From: Candidatus Parcubacteria bacterium
GTDB lineage: Bacteria > Patescibacteriota > Minisyncoccia > Phycocordibacterales > Phycocordibacteraceae
Direction: 5' to 3'
NCBI GenBank assembly: GCA_022616215.1
Contig: JAKEFE010000028.1
Coordinates: 1-17,003 of the forward strand
DNA length: 17,003 bases
Shown here: positions 1 to 8,789 of the stretch, one piece after another
Position numbering within the stretch: position 1 is the first letter of the stretch
Layout: the number at the start of each line of letters is the position of its first letter
Made by a program: the position numbers and the translations under genes
The notes under the pieces: model-generated
Database searches by the model: none
The model's input: only the letters and a program-made list of their open reading frames with translations
Told to the model about the DNA's origin: nothing

Positions 1-342
1 ATGCACCATATAGGGTTTTTCCGACACACGTTCGTCCCGATTATGTTTTCGTTCGCCTACTTCTGGATTATTTATCTTCTCTATATGTTCTCTCACCGCG
101 GGGCATTGGAACTCAATTACCTCCTTGAAGCACACGCGTACAGGCAGTATCAGCTGTTTCTTGACCAAAACGAGCAATCGCTCAAACTGCGACCTCTCAT
201 GTCTGAATTTCTGGAATTCTACGGCCGCACAGTGCGTAATGAATACGAATTTTTTGAGTCAGTACGAAATGATGAGCTCATCCACCGCAACCGCTCCATC
301 CGCGAGATCGCGCTGTGCGAAGACAAAGCGGACGCGTGTTAA
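1..342 (+). CDS. Small single-pass membrane protein, unknown function (start uncertain)
   Basis: The frame opens at the first base of the window with ATG and ends at TAA, giving 113 residues. The true start could lie upstream, outside the window, or at the ATG at base 43. Residues about 10-32 form one hydrophobic, aromatic-rich segment (VPIMFSFAYFWIIYLLYMF), followed by a charged, probably cytoplasmic, helical tail rich in Glu, Arg and Tyr. No family motif is recognised. It is the only plus-strand gene in the left half of the window and ends just before a strong terminator shared with the convergent small ORF. The clean stop-terminator arrangement and plausible membrane topology support a real gene; the function is unknown. 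Confidence 0.6.
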   Translation: MHHIGFFRHTFVPIMFSFAYFWIIYLLYMFSHRGALELNYLLEAHAYRQYQLFLDQNEQSLKLRPLMSEFLEFYGRTVRNEYEFFESVRNDELIHRNRSIREIALCEDKADAC

Positions 343-345
343 AAC

Positions 346-377
346 AAAACACGCCGCGCTCACGCGCGGCGTGTTTT
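346..377. terminator. Bidirectional intrinsic terminator between convergent genes
   Basis: A 14-bp perfect stem (346-359 paired with 364-377) surrounds the 4-base loop TCAC. The core is GC-rich (ACACGCCGCGC). T-runs follow on both strands: GTGTTTTT on plus, and TGTTTTGTTTT on minus. It lies directly after the stop of the plus-strand gene and 20 bases past the stop of the minus-strand 36-codon ORF, so it can end both transcripts. Confidence 0.9.
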
Positions 378-397
378 TCGAGAAACAGAAACCGAAG

Positions 398-508
398 TTA
401 CATCGGTTTCTCTTCTGGCATTGCGCCAGGAGCATCCGGCATCTGGGGCTTCTGGGGAGCCATCGGATCCGCAGGAGCTGCAGGCATGTCACCGTTCGTC
501 ATGTCCAT
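398..508 (-). CDS. Putative 36-residue Met/Pro/Ala-rich small protein
   Basis: An ATG-to-TAA frame of 36 codons begins MDMTNGDMPAAPADPM and ends EEKPM. It holds 8 Met, 9 Pro and 6 Ala, no Cys and no hydrophobic stretch, so it is probably a disordered soluble peptide. A Shine-Dalgarno-like AAGGAAG lies 10 nt before the ATG, which is unusual here because most genes in the window lack one. The stop is followed by the shared terminator, as expected for a real unit. A GATAAT hexamer at 589-594 could be a -10 box, but no -35 is evident. The frame stays open upstream to TAG at 587-589 without another start codon. The function is unknown, and a chance ORF remains possible. Confidence 0.5.
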   Translation of the reverse strand: MDMTNGDMPAAPADPMAPQKPQMPDAPGAMPEEKPM

Positions 509-632
509 AGAGACGTCACTTCCTTGTGGGAAATTAGTTAGCTGACATTCAAACGGCGACCCCCGACCTTTGTGGCCACCGTATTTCTATTATCTCATGC
601 CCGTAGGGGCGTGCAACCCCTCTACTCTCGTG

Positions 633-703
633 TTGCGGGGGCCGGAATCGAACCGGCGTCTGGAGGTTATGAGCCTCCCGAGGTACCTCTCCTCTACCCC
701 GCT
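633..703 (-). tRNA. Initiator tRNA-Met (CAT), tRNA-fMet
   Basis: The 71 nt fold as a full cloverleaf: acceptor AGCGGGG/CCCCGCA, D-stem GAGG/CCTC with a 7-nt loop, anticodon stem GGAGG/CCTCC with loop CTCATAA (anticodon at 669-671), 4-nt variable loop, and T-arm GCCGG-TTCGATT-CCGGC. Position 73 is A, and CCA is not encoded (CAC follows), so a CCA-adding enzyme is needed. Initiator features are an unpaired 1:72 position (A1 x A72), the A11:U24 D-stem pair and a GCGGGG acceptor like bacterial fMet. Elongator tRNA-Met or tRNA-Ile(CAT) is less likely, because both have a paired 1:72 and a pyrimidine at position 11. The initiator anticodon stem usually carries three G:C pairs next to the loop; here the outermost is A:U. 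Confidence 0.93.
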
Positions 704-712
704 ATACACAGC

Positions 713-740
713 ATTATACGGAGAGAAAACTAAAACGCAA
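713..740 (-). promoter_or_regulatory. Promoter of the initiator tRNA gene
   Basis: On the minus strand, TTGCGT (735-740) and a consensus TATAAT (713-718) are separated by 16 nt. The tRNA 5' end lies 9 nt downstream of the -10 box. This sits in the 38-nt gap after the HEPN-like gene, so the tRNA can be transcribed independently of the long pil-lig-gat operon. Confidence 0.75.
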
Positions 741-741
741 C

Positions 742-1350
742 CTAAATTTCGCCGAACTCTTTAAACACCCGTTCGTATTTTTGAATAGTGCGATACGCAA
801 CGTTGTCGTCTAAATGGTATGCCGAACCTTGGTGTGCAATCTCATTTCTGATTTTGTGCGCCTCCCATGCGTCATTAAGCGTTTCAAACTGTGCAACGGT
901 TAGTTTTTCCCCGACAGTCGCTCCCGGATACCCTGCTTGAGTGAGCACTTCGTCAAGCATGATGTCGGCCTCAATGACCGCTTGTCTCCAATCGTTTTCC
1001 TGTGCACTTTCAACGAGCGTACGAATATGCGCCCACCGGGCGTGGTCTTTTTGTTTCTCTGCTACGGCCGGCGAAACGGTATTGTATTTTTCCTCGTCTT
1101 CTCGTTTCTTGATTTGAATCATACGCACGGTTGCGTACATCAACACGCAAAGCCCGATGATGACAAAAAAGAGGGACGCGACACCGAGCACCCCCCACGC
1201 ATGGGAAAACCACTCCGCGAACGCTTCAAGAAACGTGGCTTGCGGAAGGGTACCGGCAGAACCGTCTACGTCAACACGAGCCCCGTAGAGGAGATTAAAA
1301 AAATATTCAAGATTGAGGAAATGTATCGGCCCCGTCGTTCCGCCTTCCAT
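742..1350 (-). CDS. Membrane-anchored protein with HEPN-like RxxxxH motif
   Basis: This 202-residue protein starts at an ATG 4 nt after the gatA stop. The frame can be extended to a TTG at 1395 inside gatA, which is less likely. Residues 1-50 are probably extracytoplasmic. Residues about 52-76 form a transmembrane helix (WGVLGVASLFFVIIGLCVLM), followed by a basic/acidic linker. A cytoplasmic helical domain (about 100-202) contains HKIRNEIAHQG, with R168 and H173 in the R-x4-H arrangement of HEPN-fold proteins. From memory, similar proteins recur in Parcubacteria genomes annotated as hypothetical; this was not checked here. HEPN domains often act as RNases or nucleotide-binding modules, but membrane anchoring and the housekeeping operon make a toxin role uncertain. 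It is the last protein gene of the pilD-ligA-gatCA gene string. Confidence 0.85.
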   Translation of the reverse strand: MEGGTTGPIHFLNLEYFFNLLYGARVDVDGSAGTLPQATFLEAFAEWFSHAWGVLGVASLFFVIIGLCVLMYATVRMIQIKKREDEEKYNTVSPAVAEKQKDHARWAHIRTLVESAQENDWRQAVIEADIMLDEVLTQAGYPGATVGEKLTVAQFETLNDAWEAHKIRNEIAHQGSAYHLDDNVAYRTIQKYERVFKEFGEI

Positions 1351-1354
1351 TCCT

Positions 1355-2782
1355 TTAGTATAACTGCTCCCCGGTAAGCTTGGCGCCCACAGCAAACAAC
1401 ACGTTGTCTTTTCCGTGTGGAGCCGTAAAGTGTATGCCGGTTGGAAGCGATGCGTGTTCGCGCATGACGTTACCCATCGGGACGGAGAGCGCGGGCATAC
1501 CGGTCAAGTTTGCGGTAACGGTAAAAATATCTTCCAGATACATGGAAACCGGGTCTGTTTTTTCTCCAAAGGCAAATGCCGGAGACGGGGTCGTCGGAAA
1601 AGCGATAACATCCACGCTCTCAAATGCTTTGTCGTATTCGGTTCGGAGCATGCCTCGTGCCAATTCCGCCTTCCGGTAGTACGCATCAATATATCCGGAG
1701 GAGAGCACATACGTGCCAAGCAGTATGCGACGCTTGGTTTCTGTTCCAAATCCTTCCGTGCGGCTTCGCACGTAATCTTGAAGCAAAGAGTCGCCCGCGA
1801 CCGACACGCCATAGCGCATGCCATCATACCGGGCGAGGTTTGTGGAAGCTTCTGCTGGCTGGATAACATAGTATGCGGCGAGCGCGTGCGGGCTTGTGGG
1901 AAGCGACACGTCTACAATCTCGTGACCTTGTTGTGCAAATGCGGCAAGTGCGTTGTCAAAATGTGCCCGAACATCTTTATCAAGACCTTCAGTAAGTAAA
2001 TGATGCGGTACACCGATGCGAAACGCTACAGGTACCGCACTCGGAGCTGTTTCAATCGTCGTTGCATCAAGCGGATCCCGACCGCGTATCGCATCAAACA
2101 ACGCTTTGGCATCGGCGACTGATTTTGCAAGCGGGCCAATTTGATCAAGTGAAGAAGCAAGCGCTTCAAGGCCGTTTCGCGACACCGCACCGTAGGTCGG
2201 TTTGAATCCGACCAAGCCGCAGTGGGCTGCTGGCTGGCGAATGGATCCGCCGGTGTCGGACCCGAGTGCACAGAGCGCCATGTGCGCGGCGACGGCGGCG
2301 GCGCTTCCACCGGAAGAACCGCCTGGCACGCGCGAGGTGTCGTGCGGATTTTTCGCAGCGCCAAACGCAGAGTGTTCGGTAGAACTCCCCATAGCAAACT
2401 CATCCATGTTGGTACGACCCAAAAAGAGCGTTCCAGCTTCTTTGAGTTTTGTGATGACCGTCGCGTCGTAGGTCGCTTTGTAATTCGAAAGGATTTTGGA
2501 AGCGGAACTTGCGATGTGTCCTTCAATAAGAATATTGTCTTTAATCGCAAGCGGGATGCCGCAGAGTGCAGGGGTGTTATCACCTTTGTTGTCAATTCGT
2601 TTCTGCGCCGCATCTATTGCCGTATCGTCGGCAGGGAATAGTTCAAGGAACGCCTTCAGTTCAGTATTTTTCTCTTTCGCCGCTTTTGCACAAGCATCCC
2701 ACAATTGTTGGACGGTAATCTCCTGCGCGCGGAGCGCGCGCGCGGCTTCCGTTATCGTCAGCTCGTTTAGCGCTTTACTCAT
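1355..2782 (-). CDS. gatA: Asp-tRNA(Asn)/Glu-tRNA(Gln) amidotransferase subunit A
   Basis: GatA hydrolyses glutamine and passes ammonia to GatB, which amidates Glu-tRNA(Gln) or Asp-tRNA(Asn). The 475 residues show the amidase signature GGSSGGSAAAVAA (154-166). The Ser-cisSer-Lys triad is visible: K81 (AIKDN), S156 (GGSSGG) and S180 (DTGGSIRQP), with the family's usual spacing. The length is normal. The ATG lies inside the end of gatC with an 8-nt overlap and no Shine-Dalgarno, so translation is probably coupled to gatC. GatB is not in the window and must be encoded elsewhere, a common arrangement in CPR genomes. The stop lies 4 nt before the HEPN-like gene. Confidence 0.98.
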   Translation of the reverse strand: MSKALNELTITEAARALRAQEITVQQLWDACAKAAKEKNTELKAFLELFPADDTAIDAAQKRIDNKGDNTPALCGIPLAIKDNILIEGHIASSASKILSNYKATYDATVITKLKEAGTLFLGRTNMDEFAMGSSTEHSAFGAAKNPHDTSRVPGGSSGGSAAAVAAHMALCALGSDTGGSIRQPAAHCGLVGFKPTYGAVSRNGLEALASSLDQIGPLAKSVADAKALFDAIRGRDPLDATTIETAPSAVPVAFRIGVPHHLLTEGLDKDVRAHFDNALAAFAQQGHEIVDVSLPTSPHALAAYYVIQPAEASTNLARYDGMRYGVSVAGDSLLQDYVRSRTEGFGTETKRRILLGTYVLSSGYIDAYYRKAELARGMLRTEYDKAFESVDVIAFPTTPSPAFAFGEKTDPVSMYLEDIFTVTANLTGMPALSVPMGNVMREHASLPTGIHFTAPHGKDNVLFAVGAKLTGEQLY

Positions 2783-3065
2783 ACGAAATAATTTTCTTCA
2801 CTTTCAAATAGTTTCTCTCACGGTTCGGAAACTGCTCCACAATCTTCTTCGTATACTTCCCTTTTTCATGCGGCTCACTATCTTCGCGAAACACATTGCG
2901 AAGCGGCGGAGTCTTCTTCTCTTCGCTATGCACCTGCAGACTTTCTAGCTGTCCGACGTAGGCAAGGATGCTGTCAAACTCTTTTGCAAATGCCTTCACT
3001 TCCTCGTCACGCACGGAGAGCCGTGCAAGTGCGGCGAGTTTTTTTACCTCATCAACGGATGCCAT
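2775..3065 (-). CDS. gatC: Asp-tRNA(Asn)/Glu-tRNA(Gln) amidotransferase subunit C
   Basis: The 96-residue GatC stabilises the GatA-GatB complex. The N-terminal pattern VDEVKKLAALARLSV followed by an acidic helix (FAKEFDSILAYVGQLESL) and a PLR-x-D-type segment (PPLRNVFREDSEP) is typical of the family. The start chosen is ATG at 3065; a GTG three codons upstream (3074) is an alternative, and neither has a clear Shine-Dalgarno. It begins 13 nt after the ligA stop and overlaps gatA by 8 nt, forming gatCA in the usual order. Confidence 0.95.
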   Translation of the reverse strand: MASVDEVKKLAALARLSVRDEEVKAFAKEFDSILAYVGQLESLQVHSEEKKTPPLRNVFREDSEPHEKGKYTKKIVEQFPNRERNYLKVKKIISYE

Positions 3066-3078
3066 AGGCGGCACTGTA

Positions 3079-5541
<2,463 letters not shown>

Positions 5542-5545
<4 letters not shown>

Positions 5546-6201
5546 ATCCAGTCGTGAAGGTTATCCACCACCGTCGTTGAGTATGGAAAAGCACCAGTCG
5601 TCCAGAACACTTGAACGGTGACCCGCACTTCGGTTCCTCCAACGCCAACGGTCCGTATTTGCACGACCCGTTTGAACTTCGTCGGTGTGCCAAGCTCCTG
5701 TTGGTTGTAAAGGTTCGCGGAAGAAATATACAGGCATTCGGCTCCTTGAGCGCAGTCGCCGGGAACTATTGAAGAGTGGGCAGTCATGGCGGAATTATCG
5801 GGAACGTCAGTATGGATATCGCCCTTGGTGGGGTCTACCACACAGAAGCTTGTTGGGTTTGCTCCGTAACACGAATACGAAGAAAGTCCGTCCATCCACG
5901 AACGCCCGGAAAGTGAGTTGTTGTCGCGAACACTCCGAATATATTCCGCAGCTTCCTGCGCCAAATGAGTGGCAACGAGCTGGTCGCGCGCCACGTATGA
6001 ACCCTGAAGGGCGGTTTGAACAGCAATAAAAGGCCCCACAAGTGCAATCGCAAGCACGGTAATGGCGACCATCGTCTCAACAAGCGTAAACCCCGTTAGA
6101 GAAACAGAACGGGTTACTCCGTGAGGTGCGTACCCTTGGGAGAGGCTCTGTGATTTTTTCTCTAACGGGGTAAACCCGCGTTGTGGTGCGTGTATGGTCA
6201 T
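5542..6201 (-). CDS. Minor type IV prepilin, PilV-like, with in-frame element in leader
   Basis: The 219 residues begin MTIHAPQRGFTPLEKK, and a second, functional-looking cleavage site follows at SLTG-FTLVETMVAITVLAIALV. Cleavage is expected after G37, with Glu at mature position 5. The 28 residues 12-39 are encoded by the 78-bp element at 6092-6169 plus its 6-bp duplication. Without them the leader would be an ordinary nine residues (MTIHAPQRG). The pattern AAEYIRSVRDNN after the helix resembles PilV/GspI-type pseudopilins, though the subclass is inferred. It starts ATGA-overlapped with the PilW-like gene and ends ATGA-overlapped with the PilX-like gene. Confidence 0.87.
6092..6169 (-). mobile_element. 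MITE-like palindrome-ended element copy 1 (78 bp, in frame)
   Basis: The element is 78 bp and is bounded by perfect 13-bp inverted repeats, CCCGTTAGAGAAA and TTTCTCTAACGGG. It is flanked by identical 6-bp direct repeats GTAAAC (6086-6091 and 6170-6175 on plus; GTTTAC in coding sense), interpreted as a target-site duplication. Element plus duplication adds 84 bp (28 codons), which preserves the frame. It is too short to encode a transposase, so mobility would have to be supplied from elsewhere. It matches copy 2 at about 55 of 78 positions, with the ends best conserved. Confidence 0.75.
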
Positions 6202-6740
6202 AGTTCAAGGAAGCGTTCTGTCGCGCTACTTTGGATGATAAAGGTCGTGCTCGCCGTGGCGCTGACCGCCATCTGGCCTCTGACAAAAAACGTCGCCTGC
6301 GGTTGGACGTTGTCTCCCGCGCCAACTCCGCGCACATAAAAAGAGAGCTCCTTCACACTGATGCGCGGGTCGGTGAGCGGATAGGCAACACCGTTTATGG
6401 TTGCAATAATCTGGCCTGCGGCGGAGCGCGTGTAGACGATTGCGCGTGAGGGCGTTTCGCTGTCGTTAAACCCGAACGAGGTTCCGGGAGTTACCGGACA
6501 GTTGGGAGATCCGGGATTGTTGTTGCATTTATATGCTGTACCTGTGCGTATCGCCCGCGCCATGCTGTCAATAGTAAAGGAAAGATTGTTGACGAGGTCA
6601 TTCGTGATCCGCGCCTGCCTATCAAGCCGCAAAAGCTGGAGATAGGCGCCTGTCGCCGCAAGCATCACCACGCTGAAAATCCCCACGGCAACGATGAGTT
6701 CAAGCAGCGTGTACCCTCGGTGTGTGTGGTGCGTGGTCAT
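6198..6740 (-). CDS. Minor type IV prepilin, PilW-like
   Basis: This 180-residue prepilin has the short leader MTTHHTHRG, then YTLLELIVAVGIFSVVMLAA, with Glu at mature position 5. Tyr replaces Phe at mature position 1. The body is consistent with PilW/GspJ-type pseudopilins (LLRLDRQARITNDL, later ISVKELSFYVRG). The ATG overlaps the TGA of the GspH/FimT-like gene as ATGA; an upstream in-frame start at 6791 would lie deep inside that gene and is rejected. There is no Shine-Dalgarno, so expression is probably coupled. Unlike its two neighbouring minor pilins on either side, its leader carries no inserted element. Confidence 0.87.
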   Translation of the reverse strand: MTTHHTHRGYTLLELIVAVGIFSVVMLAATGAYLQLLRLDRQARITNDLVNNLSFTIDSMARAIRTGTAYKCNNNPGSPNCPVTPGTSFGFNDSETPSRAIVYTRSAAGQIIATINGVAYPLTDPRISVKELSFYVRGVGAGDNVQPQATFFVRGQMAVSATASTTFIIQSSATERFLEL

Positions 6741-7492
6741 AGTGAGCAGGCGGCGTAGGACACCGATATGTGCCCGATGCTTGAAATGCATATGCCCCGT
6801 GTTTCGGTCCCTTGCGGGGATCGCAGATATAATTTCGCATTTCGGAGTGCAATAGATCCCGACGACTGGTGGCCAGTGAGTATGGCGTCGGTGGTGTTTG
6901 ACCGTACAAAGGTGACATCAAGAGCGGTGAGGGTTGGCGAGCAAATATCGGAACCGCCTGCAAGCGGGGTGCCACAGATTTGATTAACAAAAAGACCGCG
7001 ATTAAACGTATAGGTTTGCACGATGCCGTCGGAACCAGCGTCATAGATGCAATTCCCCGGCTTGGCATCCGGCTGGCCTGCGGTTCCCGTAGGACAGTTA
7101 CTAAGGGGGGGTGGAGCAGGTGGTTTAAACGTGTCTGCGAAAAGAACATACGAAGTGTTGCTACTAGTGGCCGCACTGAACCGTCCTCCGTACCCCGGAT
7201 TCAACACCGCACCAAACCTCCTGCTTGAAAGACCGAGCGACTGCATCTCACGAAGGGAGAGCGCAACCGTGTAAGCAGTATCCGTAAGCAGGACAGAACG
7301 GTTGAAGGTTGCTTGTCCGAACAGCGCAATAGCGGTAATGAGTGAAATGATGGTAAGCACCACCAGCATTTCAACGAGGGTAAACCCCGTGAGAGAACTA
7401 GAACGCGTAATTCCGAAGGACGCGTACTGTGCTAGGACGCTCGGCGAGTGTTTCTCTAACGGGGTAAATCCCCGCAGAGGTTTTCGTGACAT
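6737..7492 (-). CDS. Minor type IV prepilin, GspH/FimT-like, with in-frame element in leader
   Basis: The 251 residues begin MSRKPLRGFTPLEKH; the processing site is SLTG-FTLVEMLVVLTIISLITA, with cleavage expected after G36 and Glu at mature position 5. Residues 11-38 come from the 78-bp element at 7386-7463 plus its duplication, so the ancestral leader was MSRKPLRG. The body (TLVEMLVV...LSLREMQSLGLSSRR) fits GspH/FimT pseudopilins. A PPAPPP stretch and several cysteines (SNCPTG, GNCIYD, QICGT, DICSP, GICIS, AACS) suggest disulphides. The ATG at 7492 overlaps the pilD stop as TAATG; a start 7 codons earlier is possible but less natural. Confidence 0.87.
   Translation of the reverse strand: MSRKPLRGFTPLEKHSPSVLAQYASFGITRSSSLTGFTLVEMLVVLTIISLITAIALFGQATFNRSVLLTDTAYTVALSLREMQSLGLSSRRFGAVLNPGYGGRFSAATSSNTSYVLFADTFKPPAPPPLSNCPTGTAGQPDAKPGNCIYDAGSDGIVQTYTFNRGLFVNQICGTPLAGGSDICSPTLTALDVTFVRSNTTDAILTGHQSSGSIALRNAKLYLRSPQGTETRGICISSIGHISVSYAACSL
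7386..7463 (-). mobile_element. MITE-like palindrome-ended element copy 2 (78 bp, in frame)
   Basis: This copy has the same length and orientation as copy 1. The ends are CCCGTTAGAGAAAC and AGTTCTCTCACGGG, inverted repeats with three mismatches over 14 bp. The flanking direct repeats on plus are GTAAAC (7380-7385) and GTAAAT (7464-7469), matching at 5 of 6. The imperfect ends and duplication suggest an older or more diverged insertion. It also adds exactly 28 codons, at the same GFT codons of the prepilin leader as copy 1. Confidence 0.72.
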
Positions 7493-8232
7493 TAAAAAAG
7501 AAAGAGATTCCATTTCGTGAAATACGCAAGTAGAAATCCCGCGGCCATAAAAGGCACAAACGGCACTTCAATACCCATTGTAGGGCCACCCCGCCGCAGT
7601 ACCAATATAGCAATTCCGTATAACGCGCCTATCCAAAAAGAAAACAAAAGCCCTGAAACAGCGTGGGGAGCGACAAGGAGCGCAAGCGAAAAAGCCACCG
7701 GAGTGTCTCCGAGCCCCATTGCCCTTCCTTTGGAGAGGAAAAAGAGTGCAAAAAACCCAAACGCAATGATGCCTGCGGTGATGAGCGAGCTCAAAAACCC
7801 TCCCATGAAGGGAGCAACTATGAGCGCGTACACAACGGCAAGGAACATGAGCGCGTTTGACGCATAGGAAGGCACGATAGTATGGCGCAGGTCATAGACC
7901 ACAATGAACGCAAGTACCGAAAGCGCCCCTAGGAACACAAGGAGAGGAAATGAGAGACCAAGCGCAAGATAAGAGAGCGCAAAAAGAATACCAAGCATAA
8001 GTTCAAGGGCAAGATACCCGGCCGGAATACGCGAACCACATGCGCGACATGCGCCACGAGAGAGAAGCCATGAAAAAACAGGAATAAGGTCAGGGATATG
8101 AAGGATGCGGTTGCAGGAATTACAACGCGAGCGCCCTTGTACAAACGATTGTCCGGTATGCACGCGTTCAGCAACCACACCAATGAAACTGCCGAGCACA
8201 GCCCCGAAAAACGCAAAACCGATAAGAAGCAT
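7492..8232 (-). CDS. pilD: Type IV prepilin leader peptidase (A24 family)
   Basis: PilD is an integral membrane aspartic protease that cleaves prepilin leaders after Gly and usually methylates the new N-terminus. The 246 residues include GSFIGVVAERV near the N-terminus. A four-cysteine zinc motif follows (C37, C40, C62, C65 in RCNSC and CRACG), within the loop of the N-methylation domain. Catalytic aspartates are D114 (VVYDLRH) and D176 (MGLGDTP). GLGDTP replaces the commoner GxGDVK. About seven to eight hydrophobic segments are visible. The gene heads the minor-pilin/ligA/gatCA string and ends overlapping the GspH/FimT-like start (TAATG). TATACT lies 8 nt before its ATG, with no Shine-Dalgarno. 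Confidence 0.96.
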   Translation of the reverse strand: MLLIGFAFFGAVLGSFIGVVAERVHTGQSFVQGRSRCNSCNRILHIPDLIPVFSWLLSRGACRACGSRIPAGYLALELMLGILFALSYLALGLSFPLLVFLGALSVLAFIVVYDLRHTIVPSYASNALMFLAVVYALIVAPFMGGFLSSLITAGIIAFGFFALFFLSKGRAMGLGDTPVAFSLALLVAPHAVSGLLFSFWIGALYGIAILVLRRGGPTMGIEVPFVPFMAAGFLLAYFTKWNLFLF

Positions 8233-8240
8233 TATTGAGA

Positions 8241-8246
8241 AGTATA
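8241..8246 (-). promoter_or_regulatory. Candidate -10 box of the pilD operon, leaderless geometry
   Basis: TATACT on the minus strand lies 8 nt before the pilD ATG and downstream of the hairpin at 8262-8297. No good -35 is visible at 16-18 nt. A transcript started about 7 nt downstream would begin at or next to the start codon. Confidence 0.45.
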
Positions 8247-8261
8247 CTCGTACGGCTCATA

Positions 8262-8297
8262 CAAACACACACGACCCGGAAGGGTCGTGTGTGTTTG
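8262..8297 (-). terminator. 16-bp perfect hairpin after the major pilin gene
   Basis: CAAACACACACGACCC (8262-8277) pairs perfectly with 8282-8297 around the loop GGAA. It lies 18 bases past the pilin stop on the minus strand, before the pilD promoter. The following bases (GTGTTTGTAT) make only a weak U-tract. It may therefore act as a poor terminator, or as a 3' stabiliser that lets the abundant pilin mRNA be separate from pilD. Confidence 0.7.
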
Positions 8298-8315
8298 AGG
8301 CACGTGGAGGAAATA

Positions 8316-8789
8316 TTACGGACAGGCGGTGCCGGTCGGAGCAGTAGCGGTAGTCGTCGCTTTACCTGTGCTGTCTACACAGAAGTAGAGAGCCGTAGCT
8401 GGACTCGTGAGTCTGTGGGATATGGCGTACGCCGAGCCAGTGGCATCCACACCACATACTGGATCATATGCGGGAGAAGCGCTGGTAAGATCCCCAATGA
8501 TTTGTACGACGTTGGGGTTTGTGGAGGTAAAGAGTGTGTTAGCGGCAGTACATGAAGTCACTGCGGTACTGCCGGTTTGATACCTGTTGCCGTTGTTGTC
8601 GTAGTAGATTTCCGCATTGACAGCAACTGAGCGTAGTTCGCTTTGGATTTTTGCATCGGTTCCTTTGGAGCGCGCCGTGTTGAGGGACGCAAGCACGACG
8701 GAAGAAAGAATGCCGATGATGGCGATAACGACGAGAAGCTCAATGAGCGTAAAACCCCGCGCCGAATCAGTTTTTGAAGCAAATTTCAT
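8316..8789 (-). CDS. Type IV prepilin, probable major pilin
   Basis: The 157 residues comprise the leader MKFASKTDSARG (12), then the canonical pilin helix FTLIELLVVIAIIGILSSVV with Glu at mature position 5, and the conserved continuation LASLNTARSKGTDAKIQSEL. The C-terminal globular part has four cysteines (C80, C112, C137, C156), enough for two disulphides. Single-gene placement, its own 120-bp upstream region and a strong hairpin downstream suggest this is the highly expressed major subunit; that role is inferred. The leader carries no inserted element. No Shine-Dalgarno is visible before the ATG. Confidence 0.93.
   Translation of the reverse strand: MKFASKTDSARGFTLIELLVVIAIIGILSSVVLASLNTARSKGTDAKIQSELRSVAVNAEIYYDNNGNRYQTGSTAVTSCTAANTLFTSTNPNVVQIIGDLTSASPAYDPVCGVDATGSAYAISHRLTSPATALYFCVDSTGKATTTATAPTGTACP

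Noticed and set aside
609..630. GTAGGGGCG...CCCCTCTAC hairpin-like sequence downstream of the tRNA
   Set aside because: On closer pairing the stem is interrupted and no T-run follows, so I do not call a terminator there.
1351..1395. TTG start giving the HEPN-like protein 15 extra residues
   Set aside because: It would start inside gatA from a rare codon. The ATG 4 nt after the gatA stop is a better, coupling-type start.
2724..2745. GCGCGC-rich run that looks like a palindrome or Z-DNA tract
   Set aside because: It falls inside gatA and is explained by Ala/Arg codons; no separate signal is evident.
6092..7463. Interpretation of the doubled GFT motifs as tandem prepilin genes or frameshifted pseudogenes
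   Set aside because: Both reading frames are intact, the extra segments are the same length and bounded by inverted and direct repeats, and only one hydrophobic pilin helix follows. An in-frame insertion explains this better.
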